Origin: Croceivirga sp009797885
GTDB lineage: Bacteria > Bacteroidota > Bacteroidia > Flavobacteriales > Flavobacteriaceae
Reading direction: 5' to 3'
Length of the DNA stretch: 64,000 nucleotides
Assembly: GCA_045866215.1 (NCBI GenBank)
Contig: AP035880.1
Coordinates: 1,054,001 to 1,118,000 of the forward strand
Both the position numbers and the translations under genes were made by a program. Below are positions 59,101-64,000 of the stretch, piece by piece. Position 1 is the first letter of the stretch, and every line of letters begins with the position of its first letter. Below the pieces are notes generated by a model. That model was given only the letters and a program-made list of their open reading frames with translations. It made no database searches and was not told the origin of the DNA.

Positions 59101-62100
59101 TATCGTGCCGCTGCCCCCGACAATCGCCGTATAGTCCGTGCCCGCCGTCGCAGTGCCACCACCCGTGTTTACCGTGAAGTCGATGTCGCCAACTGCGTTC
59201 ACCCCACCGTCAACGCTCACCGTGAACTCGAAGTTCGTCGTACCCGAGTTGCCCTCGGCCAACGTTACATCACTGATGCTTATCGACTGGCTGTCGTCGT
59301 TCGTTATCGTACCCAATCCTATGCCGTCGTTGATCGTCCCGTTCACCGGTGCGCTCAGCGTGACATTGAAGGTCTCGTCGGCCTCTATGTCCGTGTCACC
59401 GCTCACAACGACCGTGACCGTGGTGCTCGGGGCTCCGTTCAGTATCGTGCCGCTGCCCCCGACGATCGCCGTGTAGTCCGTGCCCGCCGTCGCAGTGCCA
59501 CCACCCGTGTTTGCCGTGAAGTCGATGTCGCCAACTGCGTTCACCCCGCCGTCAACGCTCACCGTGAACTCGAAGTTCGTCGTACCCGAGTTGCCCTCGG
59601 CCAACGTGACGTCACTGATGCTTATCGACTGGCTGTCGTCGTTCGTTATCGTACCCACACCCGTGCCGTCGTTGATCGTCCCGTTCACCGGTGCGCTCAG
59701 TGTAACGTTGAAGGTCTCGTTGGCCTCTATGTCCGTGTCACCGCTCACAACGACCGTGACCGTGGTGCCCGGGGCTCCGTTCAGTATCGTGCCGCTGCCC
59801 CCGACGATCGCCGTATAGTCCGTGCCCGCCGTCGCAGTGCCACCACCCGTGTTTACCGTGAAGTCGATGTCGCCAACTGCGTTCACCCCGCCGTCAACGC
59901 TCACCGTGAACTCGAAGTTCGTCGTCCCCGCGTTGCCCTCGGCCAACGTGACGTCACTGATGCTTATCGACTGGCTGTCGTCGTTCGTTATCGTACCCAC
60001 ACCCGTGCCGTCGTTGATCGTCCCGTTCACCGGTGCGCTCAGCGTGACGTTGAAGGTCTCGTCGGCCTCTATGTCCGTGTCACCGCTCACAACGACCGTG
60101 ACCGTGGTGCTCGGCGTGCCGCCGGTTATCGTGCCGCTGCCCCCGACGATCGCCGTATAGTCCGTGCCCGCCGTCGCAGTGCCACCACCCGTGTTTACCG
60201 TGAAGTCGATGTCGCCAACTGCGTTCACCCCGCCGTCAACGCTCACCGTGAACTCGAAGTTCGTCGTACCCGCGTTGCCCTCGGCCAAGGTGACGTCACT
60301 GATGCTTATCGACTGGCTGTCGTCGTTCGTTATCGTACCCACACCCGTGCCGTCGTTGATCGTCCCGTTCACCGGTGCGCTCAGCGTGACGTTGAAGGTC
60401 TCGTCGGCCTCTATGTCCGTGTCACCGCTCACAACGACCGTGACCGTGGTGCTCGGCGTGCCGCCGGTTATCGTGCCGCTGCCCCCGACGATCGCCGTAT
60501 AGTCCGTGCCCGCCGTCGCAGTGCCACCACCCGTGTTTACCGTGAAGTCGATGTCGCCAACTGCGTTCACCCCGCCGTCAACGCTGACCGTGAACTCGAA
60601 GTTCGTCGTCCCCGCGTTGCCCTCGGCCAACGTGACGTCACTGATGCTTATCGACTGGCTGTCGTCGTTCGTTATCGTACCCACACCCGTGCCGTCGTTG
60701 ATCGTCCCGTTCACCGGTGCGCTCAGCGTAACGTTGAAGGTCTCGTTGGCCTCTATGTCCGTGTCACCGCTCACAACGACCGTGACCGTGGTGCCCGGGG
60801 CTCCGTTCAGTATCGTGCCGCTGCCCCCGACGATCGCCGTGTAGTCCGTGCTGGCCGTCGCAGTGCCACCACCCGTGTTTACCGTAAAGTCGATGTCGCC
60901 AACTGCGTTCACCCCGCCGTCAACGCTCACCGTGAACTCGAAGTTCGTCGTACCAGCGTTGCCCTCGGCCAAGGTGACGTCACTGATGCTTATCGACTGG
61001 CTGTCGTCGTTCGTTATCGTACCCACACCCGTGCCGTCGTTGATCGTCCCGTTCACCGGTGCGCTCAGTGTAACGTTGAAGGTCTCGTTGGCCTCTATGT
61101 CCGTGTCACCGCTCACAACGACCGTGACCGTGGTGCCCGGGGCTCCGTTCAGTATCGTGCCGCTGCCCCCGACGATCGCCGTATAGTCCGTGCCCGCCGT
61201 CGCAGTGCCACCACCCGTGTTTACCGTGAAGTCGATGTCGCCAACTGCGTTCACCCCGCCGTCAACGCTGACCGTGAACTCGAAGTTCGTCGTACCCGCG
61301 TTGCCCTCGGCCAAGGTGACGTCACTGATGCTTATCGACTGGCTGTCGTCGTTCGTTATCGTACCCACACCCGTGCCGTCGTTGATCGTCCCGTTCACCG
61401 GTGCGCTCAGTGTAACGTTGAAGGTCTCGTTGGCCTCTATGTCCGTGTCACCGCTCACAACGACCGTGACCGTGGTGCTCGGCGTGCCCCCGGTTATCGT
61501 ACCGCTGCCGCCGACGATCGCCGTATAGTCCGTGCCCGCAGTGGCCGTGCCACCACCCGTGTTTACCGTGAAGTCGATGTCGCCAACTGCGTTCACCCCG
61601 CCGTCAACGCTCACCGTGAACTCGAAGTTCGTCGTACCCGCGTTGCCCTCGGCCAACGTGACGTCACTGATGCTTATCGACTGGCTGTCGTCGTTCGTTA
61701 TCGTACCCACACCCGTGCCGTCGTTGATCGTCCCGTTCACCGGTGCGCTCAGCGTGACGTTGAAGGTCTCGTTGGCCTCTATGTCCGTGTCACCACTGAC
61801 AACGACCGTGACCGTGGTGCTCGGGGCTCCGTTCAGTATCGTGCCGCTGCCCCCGACAATCGCCGTATAGTCCGTGCCCGCCGTCGCAGTGCCACCACCC
61901 GTGTTTACCGTGAAGTCGATGTCGCCAACTGCGTTCACCCCACCGTCAACGCTCACCGTGAACTCGAAGTTCGTCGTACCCGAGTTGCCCTCGGCCAACG
62001 TTACATCACTGATGCTTATCGACTGGCTGTCGTCGTTCGTTATCGTACCCAATCCTATGCCGTCGTTGATCGTCCCGTTCACCGGTGCGCTCAGCGTGAC

Positions 62101-64000
62101 ATTGAAGGTCTCGTCGGCCTCTATGTCCGTGTCACCGCTCACAACGACCGTGACCGTGGTGCTCGGGGCTCCGTTCAGTATCGTGCCGCTGCCCCCGACG
62201 ATCGCCGTGTAGTCCGTGCCCGCCGTCGCAGTGCCACCACCCGTGTCCACCGTGAAGTCGATGTCGCCAACTGCGTTCACCCCGCCGTCAACGCTCACCG
62301 TGAACTCGAAGTTCGTCGTACCAGCGTTGCCCTCGGCCAAGGTGACGTCACTGATGCTTATCGACTGGCTGTCGTCGTTCGTTATCGTACCCACACCCGT
62401 GCCGTCGTTGATCGTCCCGTTCACCGGTGCGCTCAGTGTAACGTTGAAGGTCTCGTTGGCCTCTATGTCCGTGTCACCGCTCACAACGACCGTGACCGTG
62501 GTGCCCGGGGCTCCGTTCAGTATCGTGCCGCTGCCCCCGACGATCGCCGTATAGTCCGTGCCCGCCGTCGCAGTGCCACCACCCGTGTTTACCGTGAAGT
62601 CGATGTCGCCAACTGCGTTCACCCCGCCGTCAACGCTCACCGTGAACTCGAAGTTCGTCGTACCAGCGTTGCCCTCGGCCAACGTGACGTCACTGATGCT
62701 TATCGACTGGCTGTCGTCGTTCGTTATCGTACCCACACCCGTGCCGTCGTTGATCGTCCCGTTCACCGGTGCGCTCAGCGTGACGTTGAAGGTCTCGTTG
62801 GCCTCTATGTCCGTGTCACCGCTCACAACGACCGTGACCGTGGTGCTCGGCGTGCCCCCGGTTATCGTGCCGCTGCCCCCGACGATCGCCGTATAGTCCG
62901 TGCCCGCCGTCGCAGTGCCACCACCCGTGTTTACCGTGAAGTCGATGTCGCCAACTGCGTTCACCCCGCCGTCAACGCTCACCGTGAACTCGAAGTTCGT
63001 CGTCCCCGCGTTGCCCTCGGCCAAGGTGACGTCACTGATGCTTATCGACTGGCTGTCGTCGTTCGTTATCGTACCCACACCCGTGCCGTCGTTGATCGTC
63101 CCGTTCACCGGTGCGCTCAGCGTGACGTTGAAGGTCTCGTTGGCCTCTATGTCCGTGTCACCGCTCACAACGACCGTGACCGTGGTGCTCGGCGTGCCGC
63201 CGGTTATCGTGCCGCTGCCCCCGACGATCGCCGTATAGTCCGTGCCCGCCGTCGCAGTGCCACCACCCGTGTCCACCGTGAAGTCGATGTCGCCAACTGC
63301 GTTCACCCCGCCGTCAACGCTCACCGTGAACTCGAAGTTCGTCGTACCCGCGTTGCCCTCGGCCAACGTGACGTCACTGATGCTTATCGACTGGCTGTCG
63401 TCGTTCGTTATCGTACCCACACCCGTGCCGTCGTTGATCGTCCCGTTCACCGGTGCGCTCAGCGTGACGTTGAAGGTCTCGTTGGCCTCTATGTCCGTGT
63501 CACCGCTCACAACGACCGTGACCGTGGTGCCCGGGGCTCCGTTCAGTATCGTGCCGCTGCCCCCGACGATCGCCGTGTAGTCCGTGCCCGCCGTCGCAGT
63601 GCCACCACCCGTGTTTACCGTGAAGTCGATGTCGCCAACTGCGTTCACCCCGCCGTCAACGCTCACCGTGAACTCGAAGTTCGTCGTACCCGAGTTGCCC
63701 TCGGCCAAGGTGACGTCACTGATGCTTATCGACTGGCTGTCGTCGTTCGTTATCGTACCCACACCCGTGCCGTCGTTGATCGTCCCGTTCACCGGTGCGC
63801 TCAGCGTGACGTTGAAGGTCTCGTTGGCCTCTATGTCCGTGTCACCGCTCACAACGACCGTGACCGTGGTGCTCGGCGTGCCGCCGGTTATCGTGCCGCT
63901 GCCCCCGACGATCGCCGTGTAGTCCGTGCCCGCCGTCGCAGTGCCACCACCCGTGTTTACCGTGAAGTCGATGTCGCCAACTGCGTTCACCCCGCCGTCA
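56113..64000 (-). CDS. Giant Calx-beta repeat surface protein with T9SS type B sorting domain (5' end outside window)
   Basis: At least 2,625 residues; the N-terminus lies beyond the window. From the visible start there are about 15 tandem Calx-beta repeats of 114 residues (each with SISISDVTLAEGN, NFEFTVSVDGG, TATAGTDYTAI and GTITNDDSQ). More divergent Calx-beta units, an Ig-like/PKD-like stretch, thrombospondin type-3-like calcium repeats (DADFDGLDDDEEIALGTDPN), a DUF11 domain (VEKSVDFPEPLLGDVINFT) and a CHU_C/gliding-type C-terminus (NLFSPNGDGVNDTLILVG ... KGTYFYVLDLGDGSD) follow. It is probably a secreted adhesin or motility protein of the SprB kind, exported by the type IX system and handled by the adjacent PorP and OmpA proteins. 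Confidence 0.93.
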   Translation of the reverse strand, partial: DGGVNAVGDIDFTVNTGGGTATAGTDYTAIVGGSGTITGGTPSTTVTVVVSGDTDIEANETFNVTLSAPVNGTINDGTGVGTITNDDSQSISISDVTLAEGNSGTTNFEFTVSVDGGVNAVGDIDFTVNTGGGTATAGTDYTAIVGGSGTILNGAPGTTVTVVVSGDTDIEANETFNVTLSAPVNGTINDGTGVGTITNDDSQSISISDVTLAEGNAGTTNFEFTVSVDGGVNAVGDIDFTVDTGGGTATAGTDYTAIVGGSGTITGGTPSTTVTVVVSGDTDIEANETFNVTLSAPVNGTINDGTGVGTITNDDSQSISISDVTLAEGNAGTTNFEFTVSVDGGVNAVGDIDFTVNTGGGTATAGTDYTAIVGGSGTITGGTPSTTVTVVVSGDTDIEANETFNVTLSAPVNGTINDGTGVGTITNDDSQSISISDVTLAEGNAGTTNFEFTVSVDGGVNAVGDIDFTVNTGGGTATAGTDYTAIVGGSGTILNGAPGTTVTVVVSGDTDIEANETFNVTLSAPVNGTINDGTGVGTITNDDSQSISISDVTLAEGNAGTTNFEFTVSVDGGVNAVGDIDFTVDTGGGTATAGTDYTAIVGGSGTILNGAPSTTVTVVVSGDTDIEADETFNVTLSAPVNGTINDGIGLGTITNDDSQSISISDVTLAEGNSGTTNFEFTVSVDGGVNAVGDIDFTVNTGGGTATAGTDYTAIVGGSGTILNGAPSTTVTVVVSGDTDIEANETFNVTLSAPVNGTINDGTGVGTITNDDSQSISISDVTLAEGNAGTTNFEFTVSVDGGVNAVGDIDFTVNTGGGTATAGTDYTAIVGGSGTITGGTPSTTVTVVVSGDTDIEANETFNVTLSAPVNGTINDGTGVGTITNDDSQSISISDVTLAEGNAGTTNFEFTVSVDGGVNAVGDIDFTVNTGGGTATAGTDYTAIVGGSGTILNGAPGTTVTVVVSGDTDIEANETFNVTLSAPVNGTINDGTGVGTITNDDSQSISISDVTLAEGNAGTTNFEFTVSVDGGVNAVGDIDFTVNTGGGTATASTDYTAIVGGSGTILNGAPGTTVTVVVSGDTDIEANETFNVTLSAPVNGTINDGTGVGTITNDDSQSISISDVTLAEGNAGTTNFEFTVSVDGGVNAVGDIDFTVNTGGGTATAGTDYTAIVGGSGTITGGTPSTTVTVVVSGDTDIEADETFNVTLSAPVNGTINDGTGVGTITNDDSQSISISDVTLAEGNAGTTNFEFTVSVDGGVNAVGDIDFTVNTGGGTATAGTDYTAIVGGSGTITGGTPSTTVTVVVSGDTDIEADETFNVTLSAPVNGTINDGTGVGTITNDDSQSISISDVTLAEGNAGTTNFEFTVSVDGGVNAVGDIDFTVNTGGGTATAGTDYTAIVGGSGTILNGAPGTTVTVVVSGDTDIEANETFNVTLSAPVNGTINDGTGVGTITNDDSQSISISDVTLAEGNSGTTNFEFTVSVDGGVNAVGDIDFTANTGGGTATAGTDYTAIVGGSGTILNGAPSTTVTVVVSGDTDIEADETFNVTLSAPVNGTINDGIGLGTITNDDSQSISISDVTLAEGNSGTTNFEFTVSVDGGVNAVGDIDFTVNTGGGTATAGTDYTAIVGGSGTILNGAPSTTVTVTVNGDNVVEGNETFNVTLSGVTNGTIGDGVGVGTITNDDSAGLTIIQSLGSTETSESGTSDTFTVALTAQPLTNVRLSVVSLNTAEGTVAPAVLTFTNGNWNVPQTVTVTGEDDDVVDGTQGYTVRVRVLPGTSDDAYDLVPDALVAATNLDDDMPGVRVDNTAGNTTEIGGSVTFTFRLDSRPTGDVVIPLTGYDDTEGSGPSQVVLTPTNWTGVEIIVMGVDDLIDDGDIAYTIDTGDVTSTDGAYDALTAADVPQLQIINEDNDQALVSVGDAAIEEDTASGELNIPVTLDIEKPGGFSVPYTLLDGTATGGVDYDNTGGSIVFLGNSGETQFIVVPIIDDNELENSETFTVQLGTPSNGVLLADGGTATGTILDDDNCLPSPILDTAQPTNFCDMLAVDLNDYIIGTPPSDAVLIWSTSPDQTLSSAYRPSTVSFPGTFYGFYLDEDDSCFSPTVEVTLVINTTPSILSTAGGILCGRGEVTLTATASVGAILNWFDSPTSTTILGSGDSFTTPTLTSTTSFYVEATENGCPSVRTEVVATVNNEPSPGTPTDTTACSQVGPGGTTILDLDTTLTGADPGFWAVSTDPSNGSISINPDNTVDFSGLPEGNYGFVYTTNGAQAPCTNQSVEVTVSVIDCLLDADFDGLDDDEEIALGTDPNNPDTDGDGIEDGQEVNVDATDPLDDCDSVGGTPLGTSDCDMDGLTNAEEIDLGTDPFDADSDDDGLTDGEEVLVVDDPTTDAVPERPSDPLDNCDPFLTADCNAEPIDILVEKSVDFPEPLLGDVINFTITATNLSMERGIDVVVLDLIDGNSGFEIVTTNAESGIYDSTTGLWTIPELLGDASTNLFISVRVAQLGRLENTASLISSVPIDGDNSNNSATVEIRSSQSECVDQGTLCNLFSPNGDGVNDTLILVGHQNFPNNNIQIFDRYGNLVYEEQGYDSTWDGTGDNGDLPKGTYFYVLDLGDGSDATKGWIQIIK
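58990..64000 (-). repeat. 342-bp tandem repeat array encoding Calx-beta units
   Basis: About 15 copies with a strict 342-bp period (for example boundaries at 59138, 59480, 59822 and on to 63926), nearly identical in DNA and richer in G+C than the flanking gene. Units differ at a few sites: TITGGTPSTT versus TILNGAPGTT versus TILNGAPSTT, IEANE versus IEADE, GTGVG versus GIGLG, EGNAG versus EGNSG. The rare ADE-GIGLG-NSG unit occurs twice, eight units (2,736 bp) apart (near 59300-59480 and 62040-62216), with the same following unit, which points to block duplication. The array runs off the window. Confidence 0.95.

Noticed and set aside
58937..63922. A ladder of fourteen or so 112-codon open frames on the + strand
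   Set aside because: They repeat every 342 bp exactly opposite the Calx-beta units and arise because the - strand repeat has no stops in that antisense frame. They have no independent coding signs.
59138..64000. Regularly spaced repeats as a CRISPR array
   Set aside because: The repeats are 342 bp, contiguous, without spacers, and encode protein domains.
1..64000. Integrase, transposase or phage genes that could drive the cassette array
   Set aside because: No protein in the window shows a tyrosine or serine recombinase, DDE transposase or phage structural motif; the enzyme, if it exists, is elsewhere.

Overview
The window looks like the chromosome of a flavobacterium (Bacteroidota). Signs are a PorP/SprF-type type IX secretion protein, a giant surface protein ending in a gliding/T9SS type B sorting domain, promoters of the TAnnTTTG type, little use of Shine-Dalgarno sites, many lipoproteins, and the codon and base composition of the core genes. 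No phage, insertion sequence, CRISPR array or recombinase gene is visible.

Layout. 1-1062: the 3' end of mutS, a REP/MITE-like repeat, tRNA-Gly(GCC) and tRNA-Leu(UAA) with their terminators, and a duplicated tRNA-Leu tail. 1063-3045: three orphan genes, one with proteasome/Ntn-hydrolase-like features. 3150-11000 and 24848-40500: two runs of unrelated, mostly small genes, all on the + strand, separated by imperfect palindromes of about 50-175 bp. In at least ten units the first 7-12 bases of the unit are the reverse complement, exactly or nearly, of its last bases. That is the signature of integron gene cassettes, whose attC site forms when the cassette closes into a circle. The core keeps only GTT/AAC rather than the textbook GTTRRRY, and no integrase lies in the window. 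I regard this integrase-less cassette array as the most interesting system here.

11304-24767 sits between the two arrays and reads as a neutral-lipid (wax ester/triacylglycerol) storage locus. It holds three or four phasin-like granule proteins, two of which carry DNA-binding-type tails or domains, a BTAD (SARP-like) activator and a TetR-like regulator. A tight operon follows: an AarF/UbiB kinase, a WS/DGAT acyltransferase fused to an SCP2-like domain, two alpha/beta hydrolases, a GPAT-HAD-AGPAT trifunctional protein, and GpsA, which supplies glycerol-3-phosphate. Together they cover the steps from glycerol-3-phosphate to stored neutral lipid, plus mobilisation. Two phasin-like genes share an 18-nt promoter element at identical spacing.

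40527-44502 pairs a GluR0-type ligand-gated potassium channel with a large propeller/Y_Y_Y/GAF-like sensor that has no kinase domain. 44799-50690 is a sugar-oxidation and uptake locus (GMC dehydrogenase, its subunit 3, a TIM-barrel isomerase/epimerase and an MFS sugar porter). 50760-53167 has an alpha/beta hydrolase and an Nramp-related transporter lacking the usual DPGN motif. 53177-64000 is a surface-protein operon on the - strand: a giant Calx-beta repeat protein cut by the window edge, then PorP/SprF and an OmpA-family protein. Its 342-bp repeats are highly similar, richer in G+C than their surroundings, and organised at a higher order.
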